Shown: positions 8,443 to 16,684 of the stretch, piece after piece
Position numbering within the stretch: the first letter of the stretch is position 1
Layout: every line of letters begins with the position of its first letter
Source of the DNA: Bacteroidetes bacterium UBA7662
Lineage (GTDB): Bacteria > Bacteroidota > Bacteroidia > UBA7662
NCBI GenBank assembly: GCA_002483345.1
Contig: DLHS01000016.1
Coordinates: forward strand, 442,694-506,693
Reading direction: 5' to 3'
Length of the DNA: 64,000 nucleotides
Made by a program: the position numbers and the translations under genes
The notes under the pieces: generated by a model
Told to the model about the DNA's origin: nothing
Databases searched by the model: none
The model's input: the letters and a program-made list of their open reading frames with translations, nothing else

Positions 8443-9060
8443 TCAGGCTTCGAGGGCTTCGAGCAGATCCTGCATGCCGGTAAATTCTTTCATGCCCGGG
8501 CGGTCTTCGTTCCCGCCACGGATACAGATTCCGGCGGGATTCAGTTGCTCCACCAACTCCCGTAATTCGTCGGCATGTGCCGGAATATCGAGTATGCAGT
8601 TGGTATAAGTACATGCATCTTTCAGCAGTTGTACCATCTGGCGGTTGACGCGGGTGAGGGTCCAGTTGCGGAAAAGGTCATCAGCATGAACGAAGAGGTA
8701 ATCCCCATCGAAGTGGTGTAAGGATGTTTGGTCGAGGGCCGACAATTTGATGCGCATCATCGTTTCGGCATGTATGCTGCGGGCGTAGCCCCCGTAAACA
8801 TCCAGTCCTACTTCTACCACATCGAGGCCATACTGATCAATTTCGCGGTTCAGCTCATCCGGCGATACAAGACCAAAGCTACCCACCAGTTTGGGGCCGC
8901 TGATCCATCCTTTGATTTCGGTGAAAGTAGCCGGTTCCACATAACGGGAATCTGAAGGATCAAAGGAAAAACCAATGAGCGCCGCATCGGCAGCCGCTGC
9001 AAAACGTGCATCACTCAGGTTGTTAACGTCTTTGAAATAAAGCTGGGTGATATACGACAT
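8443..9060 (-). CDS. Phosphoribosylanthranilate isomerase-like protein, catalytic residues not conserved
   Basis: A 205-aa protein with the TIM-barrel pattern of TrpF: NLSDARFAAAADAALIGFSFDPSDSRYV at the first strand-helix turns and RGGNEDRPGMKEF near the end. The usual first-strand KICG motif with the catalytic Cys is replaced by LYFKDVNN, and the GGTG phosphate loop after strand 5 is not visible. No tryptophan genes are nearby. It is therefore more likely a divergent paralogue with another role than the tryptophan enzyme. The ATG at 9060 is preferred to an upstream TTG at 9084, because TrpF-like sequence begins right there (MSYITQLYFK). Confidence 0.7.
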   Translation of the reverse strand: MSYITQLYFKDVNNLSDARFAAAADAALIGFSFDPSDSRYVEPATFTEIKGWISGPKLVGSFGLVSPDELNREIDQYGLDVVEVGLDVYGGYARSIHAETMMRIKLSALDQTSLHHFDGDYLFVHADDLFRNWTLTRVNRQMVQLLKDACTYTNCILDIPAHADELRELVEQLNPAGICIRGGNEDRPGMKEFTGMQDLLEALEA

Positions 9061-9103
9061 GAGATATTGGCTTGACGACTGCAATTTAGGGAAAAGACAA
9101 CGC

Positions 9104-9111
9104 CAAAAGTA
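9104..9111 (-). promoter_or_regulatory. -7 box of the TrpF-like gene
   Basis: Minus-strand TACTTTTG matches TAnnTTTG, 43 nt before the chosen ATG at 9060. It lies back to back with the plus-strand box at 9185 in a 154-bp divergent promoter region. Confidence 0.45.
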
Positions 9112-9184
9112 GCGTCCCTGTTGTTTTTTGTACCCATTTTACGCTTTCTGCCGGATTGTGCCACCCATTTTCAGACAAGACGCA

Positions 9185-9192
9185 TAGATTTG
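9185..9192 (+). promoter_or_regulatory. -7 box of the alkyltransferase-like gene
   Basis: TAGATTTG matches TAnnTTTG, 22 nt before the ATG at 9215. Confidence 0.45.
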
Positions 9193-9214
9193 AATCATGC
9201 TGTAAATTCACCCC

Positions 9215-9553
9215 ATGAGCAAGTCGTCCGATTTTTTTGAACAGGTGTATCAGGTTGTCCGGCTCATCCCCAAGGGACGGGTGACGAGTTATGGCGCCAT
9301 TGCCAGTTACCTCGGCACCAAGGGTTCATCACGCCTGGTAGGCTATGCCATGAATGCTGCCCATGGCGTTTTACCACCGGTGCCTGCGCAAAGGGTGGTT
9401 AACCGCAACGGTTTACTGACCGGCAAACATCATTTTGGTCACCCGGGCCGCATGCAGGAATTGCTTGAAGCAGAAGGCGTTTTGGTCAAAGACGATCAGG
9501 TGGCAGATTTCAAGAACCGTTTCTGGGATCCGGCTGTTGCCTTAGCACTATGA
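9215..9553 (+). CDS. Alkyltransferase-like protein (MGMT fold without the acceptor Cys)
   Basis: A 112-aa protein matching the C-terminal DNA-binding half of O6-methylguanine-DNA methyltransferases (PF01035): IPKGRVTSYGAIASYLG (18-34) is the helix-turn-helix, and SSRLVGYAMNAA contains the Arg-finger region. The active-site PCHRV motif reads PVPAQRVV here, so the methyl-accepting cysteine is absent. This is the hallmark of ATL proteins, which bind O6-alkylguanine, flip it and hand it to nucleotide excision repair. Its stop overlaps the next gene by 4 nt (ATGA), so the two are translationally coupled. Confidence 0.88.
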   Translation: MSKSSDFFEQVYQVVRLIPKGRVTSYGAIASYLGTKGSSRLVGYAMNAAHGVLPPVPAQRVVNRNGLLTGKHHFGHPGRMQELLEAEGVLVKDDQVADFKNRFWDPAVALAL

Positions 9554-10182
9554 TCAGCGCCCGGCAGTTACAGCAGTGGATAGAAGAAGGAGAGCATGAC
9601 CGCCAGGACTTCAAGGAAACCATCAGCTCCTCTCTTAAAATTGCCAAAACCATCTGTTCTTTCGCCAATACCCGGGGAGGCCGGATACTGGTGGGGGTTC
9701 GCGACAACAAAGCCATCCGGGGTGTGCAGGCCGAGGAAGAAAAACACATGCTCGACACCGCCGCCGGCTTTTTTTGCAAAGAACCTGTAGAAATCCGCTA
9801 TGAACTGGCTGAAATCGGCACCAAACAGGTATTGGTTGTCCATGTCCCCAAATCCGACAAAAAACCCGTCTACGCCCGTGGTGATGACCATCAGTGGTGG
9901 GCCTACATCCGCGTCGCCGACAAAAGTGTACTGGCCAGCAAGCTGGTGCTCGATGTGTTGCGCCGGGAAAGCTCCGGCGACAGCAACCTGATTCAGTTTT
10001 CCTCGAAAGAAAAAGGATTGCTGGAATACCTCGAAAAAAACGAAAGGATACAGCTCAAACAGTTCTGTAAACTGGTGAACATCTCCCCCTGGCGTGCCCG
10101 GAAGATTCTGGTCAACCTCATCAGTGCGGGGGTAATACGGGTGCATACCACAGAGAAGGTTGAATTTTATACCCTGAGTTAG
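9550..10182 (+). CDS. AlbA_2 (Schlafen-type) domain protein with C-terminal winged helix
   Basis: A 210-aa protein. The N-terminal part (about 8-140) has the AlbA_2 pattern: ExxxxDFKETIS, then IAKTICSFANTRGGRILVGVRDNKAIRGV, then LVVHVPKSDKKPVYA. This is the divergent AAA/Schlafen core found in putative nucleic-acid-binding regulators and some defence proteins. The C-terminal 60 residues (KEKGLLEYLEKNERIQLKQFCKL...) look like a winged helix. It is coupled by a 4-nt overlap to the ATL gene, which hints at a DNA-damage link, but this is inference from context only. Confidence 0.75.
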   Translation: MISARQLQQWIEEGEHDRQDFKETISSSLKIAKTICSFANTRGGRILVGVRDNKAIRGVQAEEEKHMLDTAAGFFCKEPVEIRYELAEIGTKQVLVVHVPKSDKKPVYARGDDHQWWAYIRVADKSVLASKLVLDVLRRESSGDSNLIQFSSKEKGLLEYLEKNERIQLKQFCKLVNISPWRARKILVNLISAGVIRVHTTEKVEFYTLS

Positions 10183-10193
10183 TTTGTGCCGAC

Positions 10194-10298
10194 AGCGAGA
10201 GGGCGAGAGACGAGACTTTTTTGCACCTGCGGCGCTGACGGTGGCCTTTAAGGCCACAAACCGTGTAAGTCTCGTCTCTCGCTTCTCGCCCTCTCGCT
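10194..10298. repeat. Imperfect palindromic intergenic repeat, copy 1
   Basis: A roughly 105-bp hairpin-forming sequence. The left arm (10194-10218) is AGCGAGAGGGCGAGAG followed by ACGAGACTT; the right arm (10267-10298) is its inverted repeat with one 7-bp insertion. Inside is a second palindrome, GTGGCCT-tta-AGGCCAC (10241-10257). The left arm plus the following ACCTGCGGCGCTG recur at 48713. It lies between convergent genes and could also stop transcription. Confidence 0.75.
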
Positions 10299-10305
10299 AT
10301 CTGAC

Positions 10306-10476
10306 TCACTCCGACCGCCAGTACAAAATCAACCCCAGCAAAATCAGCCCCAGGCCAAAACTTGAGGCAATCAATGCCTGTGGATGTTCCAGCGCGCGCA
10401 GACCAAGCCCCGTTAACAGCAAAAGCCCGCCGCTCAGGTATAACCACAATCTTTCTCCGGATGGTTTGATTCTCAT
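10306..10476 (-). CDS. Small two-helix membrane protein of unknown function
   Basis: A 56-aa protein, convergent with the AlbA_2 gene. It starts with a short basic segment (MRIKPSGER) and has two hydrophobic helices, about 10-25 and 32-52, joined by a short loop containing an EHPQ turn, and ends in a YWRSE tail. This charge pattern is typical of a hairpin membrane protein. The ATG at 10476 is chosen over an upstream start at 10521, which would add 15 residues and run into the carB promoter. I do not recognise the family. The start is divergent from carB. Confidence 0.55.
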   Translation of the reverse strand: MRIKPSGERLWLYLSGGLLLLTGLGLRALEHPQALIASSFGLGLILLGLILYWRSE

Positions 10477-10508
10477 AGTTCGTACGTGAAGATACGCCTT
10501 CAAAACCG

Positions 10509-10516
10509 TAACTTTG
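10509..10516 (+). promoter_or_regulatory. -7 box of carB
   Basis: TAACTTTG matches TAnnTTTG, 42 nt before the carB ATG. The upstream element at the expected spacing is weak (CGTG around 10485-10488, about 20 nt away). Confidence 0.5.
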
Positions 10517-10558
10517 CCCAATTTTGAAGTATACGCTTCCTAAAAAAACAGCCATACC

Positions 10559-13378
10559 ATGCCCAAAGACAGTTCTATCCGTTCAGTACTCATCATCGGA
10601 AGCGGCCCCATCGTCATCGGACAAGCCTGCGAATTCGATTATTCCGGCTCCCAGGCCGCCCGCTCACTGAAGGAAGAAGGCATAGAAGTATCGCTCATCA
10701 ACAGCAATCCGGCAACCATCATGACCGATCGGGTGACTGCTGATCACATCTATCTGCTGCCACTCACGGTGGAGTCGATAGAACAGATACTGGAAGAGCG
10801 TAAAATAGACGCCGTACTGCCCACCATGGGGGGTCAGACGGCACTCAACCTCTGCAAGGAAGCCGACGAGCTCGGTCTCTGGGAAAAACACGGTGTGCGC
10901 CTGATCGGAGTCGACATCAACGCCATCGAAAAAACCGAAAACCGGGAGGAGTTCCGCAAGCTCATGATTGAGCTGGGGGTAGGTGTAGCGCCTTCTCGCA
11001 TCGCCAACAGCTTTCTCGAAGGCAAGGAGGCAGCAGAAGAAATCGGCTTTCCGCTCGTTATCCGACCCAGTTATACGCTGGGTGGTACCGGCGGAAGCAT
11101 CGTCCGCAACAAGGAAGATTTCGAAAAGCTGCTGGTGAGAGGCCTCGATGCTTCCCCTACCCACGAGGTGCTGATCGACAAAGCCGTTTTAGGCTGGAAA
11201 GAATATGAGCTGGAGTTGCTGCGCGACAACAACGACAATGTATGTATCATCTGTACCATCGAGAACTTCGACCCGATGGGTATACACACCGGCGACTCCA
11301 TCACCGTAGCACCGGCCATGACGCTGAGCGATACCGGCTTCCAGCGCATGCGCCACGAGGCCATCCGCATGATGCGCGCCATCGGCAACTTCGCCGGCGG
11401 TTGTAATGTGCAGTTTTCGATGGATCCCGATACCGAAGACATCATCGCTATCGAAATAAACCCACGGGTATCCCGCTCCTCGGCCCTGGCCTCTAAAGCA
11501 ACCGGTTATCCGATTGCTAAAATCGCCGCCAAACTCGCCATCGGCTACAACCTCGACGAACTGCCCAACCAGATTACCATGAGCAGCTCGGCCTTCTTTG
11601 AGCCGACCCTCGACTATGTAATCGTGAAAATCCCGAAATGGAATTTCGACAAATTCCACGGTGCCGACCGTACCCTGGGTTTCCAGATGAAGTCGGTTGG
11701 AGAAGTCATGGGTATTGGCCGGAGCTTCAACGAAGCCCTGCAAAAGGCTTGTCAGAGTCTCGAAATCAACCGCATGGGCCTGGGTGCCGACGGCAAACAG
11801 CTCCGTAATCTGGATGAGCTGATGAACAGCCTGGAAAAACCAAGCTGGGACAGGCTCTTCCACATCCACGACGCCATGTCGCTGGGGGTACCAATCAAAT
11901 CCATCGAAAAAGCCACGCGCATCGACCGCTGGTTCCTCAACCAGATTCAGCACCTGGTGCAGTTGGAGCAGGAATTGCGTCGCTACAGCCTCGGCAACAT
12001 TCCCCGGACCCTGCTCGACGAGATGAAGAAAAACGGCTTCAGCGACGCGCAACTGGCCCATATTCTGGGTGAAACGGTGTCAGAAGACGATGTGCGCGCC
12101 CGCCGCAAGCAACTGGGCCTTAACCGGGTATGGAAACTGGTAGATACCTGTGCGGCAGAATTTGAGGCGCAAACACCTTATTATTACTCAACCTACGATG
12201 TAGAAAACGAATCTGTCGTCACCGATAAAAAGAAGGTGATTGTGCTGGGCTCCGGTCCCAACCGCATTGGGCAGGGTATTGAATTCGACTACAGCTGTGT
12301 GCATGGCCTGCTCGCTGCCCGTGAATGTGGTTATGAGGCCATCATGATCAACTGTAATCCCGAAACGGTATCGACCGACTTCAACATGGCCGATAAGCTC
12401 TACTTCGAGCCCGTTTTCTGGGAGCACCTCATCGATATCATTGAGCATGAAAAGCCGGAGGGTGTAATCGTTCAGCTGGGTGGCCAGACGGCCCTGAAGC
12501 TGGCAGAACGCCTGGAGCAAAGCGGCATCAAAATCATTGGCACCAGTTATGGCAACATGGATCTGGCAGAAGACCGGGGCTTGTTCTCCGATTTGCTGAA
12601 ACAGCTTGACATCCCTTACCCGAAATACGGCGTGGCTGAAACCGCGGAGGAAGCTATCGAAATCGCCCGGGAAGTGGGATACCCGGTGCTGGTTCGCCCG
12701 AGTTATGTTTTGGGAGGTCAGGGTATGAGTATTGTCATCAATGAAGAAGAGCTGGAGCACGCGGTCGTAGACCTCCTCCGCAAGATTCCTGGTAACCGCA
12801 TCCTCATCGACCACTTTCTCGACCGCGCCATGGAAGCGGAAACTGATTGTATCTGTGACGGTACAGATGTAGAGATTATGGGTGTGATGGAGCACATCGA
12901 GCCAGCGGGTATACACTCCGGGGATTCGAACTCGGTACTGCCTCCTTTCGGCTTATCACCATTGGTGGTGACCCTGATGGAAGATTACACCAAAAAACTG
13001 GCACATGCGCTTAACATTATCGGTCTGATGAATGTGCAGTTTGCCATCAAAAACGACGTTGTTTATGTGATAGAAGCCAATCCCAGGGCTTCGCGCACAG
13101 TTCCTTTCCTCGCCAAAGCCTACGATGTTCCCTTCGTAAACATGGCCACGAAAGTGATGTTGGGGGCCAACAAACTGAAGGACTTCGACATTAAAAAACG
13201 ATTAGAAGGGTGGGCAATTAAAGAACCTGTCTTTTCTTTCGAGAAATTCCCGAACGTAAACAAAGAATTGGGTCCCGAAATGAAATCGACAGGTGAAGCC
13301 ATCCGTTTTATCAAAGACCTGAAAGACCCGTATTTCCGCGATTTATACAAGCGGAAATCGATGTACCTCAGTCGTTGA
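10559..13378 (+). CDS. carB: Carbamoyl-phosphate synthase large subunit without allosteric domain
   Basis: A 939-aa subunit that makes carbamoyl phosphate for pyrimidines and arginine, using ammonia delivered by CarA. Two homologous ATP-grasp halves are visible. The first begins VLIIGSGPIVIGQACEFDYSG and has RPSYTLGGTGGS; the second begins VIVLGSGPNRIGQGIEFDYSC near residue 560 and has RPSYVLGGQGMS. The protein ends at YLSR right after the second half, so the roughly 135-residue MGS-like allosteric domain of the 1073-aa E. coli protein (UMP/ornithine control) is missing. carA is not in this window. The two-component regulator starts 1 nt after the stop codon. Confidence 0.97.
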   Translation: MPKDSSIRSVLIIGSGPIVIGQACEFDYSGSQAARSLKEEGIEVSLINSNPATIMTDRVTADHIYLLPLTVESIEQILEERKIDAVLPTMGGQTALNLCKEADELGLWEKHGVRLIGVDINAIEKTENREEFRKLMIELGVGVAPSRIANSFLEGKEAAEEIGFPLVIRPSYTLGGTGGSIVRNKEDFEKLLVRGLDASPTHEVLIDKAVLGWKEYELELLRDNNDNVCIICTIENFDPMGIHTGDSITVAPAMTLSDTGFQRMRHEAIRMMRAIGNFAGGCNVQFSMDPDTEDIIAIEINPRVSRSSALASKATGYPIAKIAAKLAIGYNLDELPNQITMSSSAFFEPTLDYVIVKIPKWNFDKFHGADRTLGFQMKSVGEVMGIGRSFNEALQKACQSLEINRMGLGADGKQLRNLDELMNSLEKPSWDRLFHIHDAMSLGVPIKSIEKATRIDRWFLNQIQHLVQLEQELRRYSLGNIPRTLLDEMKKNGFSDAQLAHILGETVSEDDVRARRKQLGLNRVWKLVDTCAAEFEAQTPYYYSTYDVENESVVTDKKKVIVLGSGPNRIGQGIEFDYSCVHGLLAARECGYEAIMINCNPETVSTDFNMADKLYFEPVFWEHLIDIIEHEKPEGVIVQLGGQTALKLAERLEQSGIKIIGTSYGNMDLAEDRGLFSDLLKQLDIPYPKYGVAETAEEAIEIAREVGYPVLVRPSYVLGGQGMSIVINEEELEHAVVDLLRKIPGNRILIDHFLDRAMEAETDCICDGTDVEIMGVMEHIEPAGIHSGDSNSVLPPFGLSPLVVTLMEDYTKKLAHALNIIGLMNVQFAIKNDVVYVIEANPRASRTVPFLAKAYDVPFVNMATKVMLGANKLKDFDIKKRLEGWAIKEPVFSFEKFPNVNKELGPEMKSTGEAIRFIKDLKDPYFRDLYKRKSMYLSR

Positions 13379-13379
13379 T

Positions 13380-14054
13380 ATGCATATACTCCTCATAGAA
13401 GATGAAAAAAAGGTAGCCGCCTTCGTCAGCGAAGGGCTCGAAGAGCAAGGCTATGTGGTAACTACCGCCTACGATGGCAGTCAAGGGGAGGCCCTTGCCG
13501 CCGATCAGGCCTTTGATCTGGTATTGCTCGATCTGATGCTGCCCGGAAAAAGCGGCCTGGAAGTTTGTCAGGCCTTGCGGAAAGCACAGCCCGGTTTGCC
13601 GATTATAATGCTGACAGCCCTGGGCACTGCCGCAGACAAACTGGCCGGCTTCGATTCAGGGGCGGATGATTATCTCGTCAAACCCTTCGAGTTTTCTGAA
13701 CTGGTCGCACGCATCAAGGCGCTCACCCGCCGAAGCAAACAAATTGAACATGCCCACCGGCATTTGAAAGTAGGGCCCCTCGAACTGGACCTCGACAGAA
13801 AAGTCGCTTTAAGGGACGGCAAAACCATCATTCTTACCGCCAAAGAATTCGCATTGCTCGAATACCTCATGGTACATCAGGGCAAGGTTTTGTCGCGTGC
13901 GCAGATTGCTGCGGATGTATGGGACATCCATTTTGACACTGGCACCAATGTGGTAGACGTATACATAAATTTTCTCCGTAAAAAAATCGACCGGGAGTTC
14001 GACCAGAAACTGCTTCATACCCAAATAGGTATGGGCTATATGATGGATGCCTGA
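13380..14054 (+). CDS. OmpR-family response regulator
   Basis: A 224-aa DNA-binding response regulator. The receiver domain (1-118) has the acidic pair E7/D8, phospho-acceptor D51 (LLDLMLPGKSG), T79 and K101 (VKPFEF). The OmpR/PhoB winged helix (about 128-222) contains LTAKEFALLEYLM and VVDVYINFLRKKID. It is paired with the following histidine kinase, with 1-nt stop/start overlap. It follows carB with 1 nt between, although a functional tie to CarB is not implied. The target genes are unknown. Confidence 0.93.
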   Translation: MHILLIEDEKKVAAFVSEGLEEQGYVVTTAYDGSQGEALAADQAFDLVLLDLMLPGKSGLEVCQALRKAQPGLPIIMLTALGTAADKLAGFDSGADDYLVKPFEFSELVARIKALTRRSKQIEHAHRHLKVGPLELDLDRKVALRDGKTIILTAKEFALLEYLMVHQGKVLSRAQIAADVWDIHFDTGTNVVDVYINFLRKKIDREFDQKLLHTQIGMGYMMDA

Positions 14055-15433
14055 TGCAAATCCGGGCCCGACTTACCCTGCAATTTGTACTTATTGTAGC
14101 CCTCATCCAGCTGGGCGCCTCTTTCGGTATTTACTGGACTGCCGCAGGACACCGTAAACAAGCCTTTTTTGAGAAACTCAAGGCCAGCGGTATCAGCAAA
14201 ACTTTGCTGTTGCTGGAATACGGCAGTGCTGATTCCAGTCGTCTGCGAGACCTTGAAGAACTTTCTACTTCCTTCCTGCCCCGGGAAGAGGTGCTCCTCT
14301 TCAACTATAAAAACGATCTGCTATATGCTTCCGACCCCAGGCGTAAGCTTCAAATCGATCCTGAATGGCTGGATAAGGTGCGTATTAACAAAGAAATTCG
14401 CTTTGAACAGGATGGTTATGAACTTGCGGGCGTCATGTTCACCGATCGTTACAATCGCCTGGTTGTCATCAGCGGAGGTATTGATAGCAACGGCTGGGGC
14501 AACCTGGATTATTTAAGGAATGTACTGGTGGTTGTTTATCTGCTGAGCCTCGCGGTAGTCTGGTTGCTGGCATGGGTGTACAGCGGCGGAGCCTTGCGTC
14601 CCATTCAGCAAATCATGCGACAAACAGACTTATTGAATGTAGCCCGCTTATCCGACCGGATCAACACACATGGCCGGCGCGATGAACTGGGTAAGCTCAC
14701 CGATACCATTAACAGGCTGCTCGACCGCATTGAACGCTCGTTCGAGATGCAAAAACAATTCGTTTCAAATGCGTCCCATGAATTAAGGACTCCTTTGACA
14801 GCTATCAAGGGACAACTCGAGGTGGTGCTGATGAAAACCCGGCAGCCGGAGGTTTATGCAGAAAAGATGGAAAGTCTGCTCGAAGACATCCGGCAGCTGA
14901 CCAATATCACCAACCAGCTCCTCATGCTGGCACAAACCGATACAGGTCGCGCCCGTGAACAGTTTACGGCTGTGCGTATAGATGAGGTGCTGTTTGGCTG
15001 TCAATCTAAACTGCAGAAGTGGCAAAGTAGTGCCAGCATTCTGATTATGCTTGACGAACAACTCAGCGATGCAGATGCCCTGATTCTGAATGGCAACGAG
15101 GAGCTATTAAGTACCGCGTTCTACAACCTGATGGAAAACGCGTTGAAATACAGTCCACGCAAAGAAGTGCGTGTCAGGCTGTCTGTAGACAGGGATCAGA
15201 TAGTAGTCGTGGTTGAAGACGACGGCATTGGTATTCCCGCCGACGCCTTGCATAAAATTTTTCAACCCTTCTATCGTTCCGAAAATGCCAAAGGAATTCA
15301 AGGCAGTGGTCTGGGGCTTTCTTTGGTGGAACGGATTGTTGTAATGCATGGAGGAAGTATACAGGTGAGGTCTACCCCGGGGGAGGGAAGTGTTTTTACG
15401 GTAAGCCTGCCGCATGATTTAATTCATTTTTAA
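14054..15433 (+). CDS. Membrane sensor histidine kinase
   Basis: A 459-aa kinase partner of the upstream regulator. TM1 is at about 8-28, a periplasmic sensor at 29-155 and TM2 at about 157-177, followed by a HAMP-like linker (LRPIQQIMRQTDLLN). The phospho-accepting His is H242 in NASHELRTPLTAIKG. The ATP-binding domain has an N box (FYNLMENALKY), G1 (VEDDGIGIP) and G2 (GSGLGLSLVERI). The architecture resembles CusS/heavy-metal-type kinases, but the periplasmic part shows no clear metal motif. Confidence 0.93.
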   Translation: MQIRARLTLQFVLIVALIQLGASFGIYWTAAGHRKQAFFEKLKASGISKTLLLLEYGSADSSRLRDLEELSTSFLPREEVLLFNYKNDLLYASDPRRKLQIDPEWLDKVRINKEIRFEQDGYELAGVMFTDRYNRLVVISGGIDSNGWGNLDYLRNVLVVVYLLSLAVVWLLAWVYSGGALRPIQQIMRQTDLLNVARLSDRINTHGRRDELGKLTDTINRLLDRIERSFEMQKQFVSNASHELRTPLTAIKGQLEVVLMKTRQPEVYAEKMESLLEDIRQLTNITNQLLMLAQTDTGRAREQFTAVRIDEVLFGCQSKLQKWQSSASILIMLDEQLSDADALILNGNEELLSTAFYNLMENALKYSPRKEVRVRLSVDRDQIVVVVEDDGIGIPADALHKIFQPFYRSENAKGIQGSGLGLSLVERIVVMHGGSIQVRSTPGEGSVFTVSLPHDLIHF

Positions 15434-15487
15434 TAGTCTGTTCGCCCCAAAAGTGAATAAGATGTGAATATTTGTATCCGACTTATT

Positions 15488-16393
15488 ATGCTGAAATTCC
15501 AAAAATCAAGTGTAGCCACCGGTTTGTTTGCCGGGGCTATCGTGCTGACACTGTCAGCAGCACTTGGCAGTTTTTATATTATCCTGAACAGGGAGTATCT
15601 GCGTCAGAGCCTGAATAAGGAAAAGCTGGGGCATGAACGTGCACTTTCAGAAAAGCTGGTTACCGACAAAGAGCTTGTCCACAAAACCGAGCAGTTAGAC
15701 CAGATGGAGGCTGCCAACCAACAGCTTACTTCCTTTCTGGGCCATACGGTCACCAGCGTAAAGGACAAGGATCATGTGATTTCCGCATTGGCCCAAAACA
15801 ATCAGGACATCCGCGATGTAAGATCCCAGCTGAAAAATATGGATGGCGATACCGAAGCGTTGGAACAGCATATCACCAAGCTCAATAAAACACTCGATCA
15901 GTTGGTAAATAAAAACAACCAGCTGGTGAAACAGGTGAATCAGCTCAGCCTGGAAAGTCAGCAGCAAAAAGCCACCAGCAATGTGATTACAATTCACAAA
16001 GGCATTGGTCGGGCTTTCAGGGTAGAAGCCTGGAGGGCAAGGGGTCGTGAACTCACTACCAGAGCAAAAAGAACCCAGAAACTGGTGGTGAGCTTTGAAC
16101 CATCCGACCGTCACGAATTCATGAAAATCAAAAAAGATGTGTTTTACGTCATCATGTCAGATGAAAGCGGGGCCATCTACAATGTGCTGAAAGGCCAGAA
16201 ACAAACGGTTTATCTCGATGGTAATCCTGTTGATATTCTGCCCTCTTTTGAGTTAAAGGCTGAAGAAGCGGAACAAATTAACCGGATATCTGTGGCCATC
16301 GAAGCGTTAAGCGGACTACAGCCCGGCGTTTATAATTTCGACATCTATACCAACAACGCATACGTTGGAAACACACAGATTAGGCTGAACTAA
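15488..16393 (+). CDS. Membrane-anchored coiled-coil protein of unknown function
   Basis: A 301-aa protein. A basic N-terminus and one hydrophobic helix (about 11-32) anchor it, with the rest probably outside the cytoplasm. Residues about 36-165 are heptad-rich and Q/N/K/E-rich, a long coiled coil. The last 130 residues form a compact, mixed domain that ends PGVYNFDIYTNNAYVGNTQIRLN, resembling a beta-sandwich. The ATG at 15488 is preferred because the earlier start at 15464 would add an odd cysteine-containing leader. No family was recognised. The preceding two-component operon ends 54 bp upstream, so its expression could be linked. Confidence 0.7.
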   Translation: MLKFQKSSVATGLFAGAIVLTLSAALGSFYIILNREYLRQSLNKEKLGHERALSEKLVTDKELVHKTEQLDQMEAANQQLTSFLGHTVTSVKDKDHVISALAQNNQDIRDVRSQLKNMDGDTEALEQHITKLNKTLDQLVNKNNQLVKQVNQLSLESQQQKATSNVITIHKGIGRAFRVEAWRARGRELTTRAKRTQKLVVSFEPSDRHEFMKIKKDVFYVIMSDESGAIYNVLKGQKQTVYLDGNPVDILPSFELKAEEAEQINRISVAIEALSGLQPGVYNFDIYTNNAYVGNTQIRLN

Positions 16394-16396
16394 GCC

Positions 16397-16404
16397 TATA
16401 TTTG
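16397..16404 (+). promoter_or_regulatory. -7 box 4 nt before a start codon
   Basis: TATATTTG matches TAnnTTTG and is separated by only 4 nt from the ATG at 16409. Transcription from it would start at or next to the start codon, giving a leaderless mRNA. Confidence 0.6.
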
Positions 16405-16408
16405 AGCC

Positions 16409-16639
16409 ATGTTCAAGTTCATCATCATTTTCTTACTGGTATTACTACTGGTAAGACTGCTTTTGCGCATGTTACTCCCGGTGATTTTGCGCCAGGTATT
16501 TCAAAACCTTCAGAAACAAAACGAGCAGCCCCGCAGACCGGAAGGAAGTGTTTTTGTAGAAACCGGGGATGCCGCGGTCAAAAAAACCAAAACCGACGAC
16601 AACGACGGGGAATACATCGAATACGAAGAGATTCGTTAA
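16409..16639 (+). CDS. Small membrane protein, DUF4834-like
   Basis: A 76-aa protein with one long N-terminal hydrophobic helix (FKFIIIFLLVLLLVRLLLRMLLPVI), then a Q/R/K-rich segment and an acidic tail ending EYIEYEEIR. The layout matches the DUF4834 family of Bacteroidota, whose function is unknown. A -7 promoter box touches its start, and the YfhO-type gene follows 45 bp later in the same direction. Confidence 0.7.
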   Translation: MFKFIIIFLLVLLLVRLLLRMLLPVILRQVFQNLQKQNEQPRRPEGSVFVETGDAAVKKTKTDDNDGEYIEYEEIR

Positions 16640-16684
16640 GTCAGCCCAAATTCTTCTTAGATTCAAACCATCATTTCGCAACAC

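Noticed and set aside
9550..10182. The AlbA_2 protein as part of a phage-defence island
   Set aside because: Its neighbours are housekeeping genes and no other defence gene or island marker is present.
11189..12061. A 290-codon antisense frame within carB
   Set aside because: carB motifs are continuous here; this frame is a codon-bias shadow.
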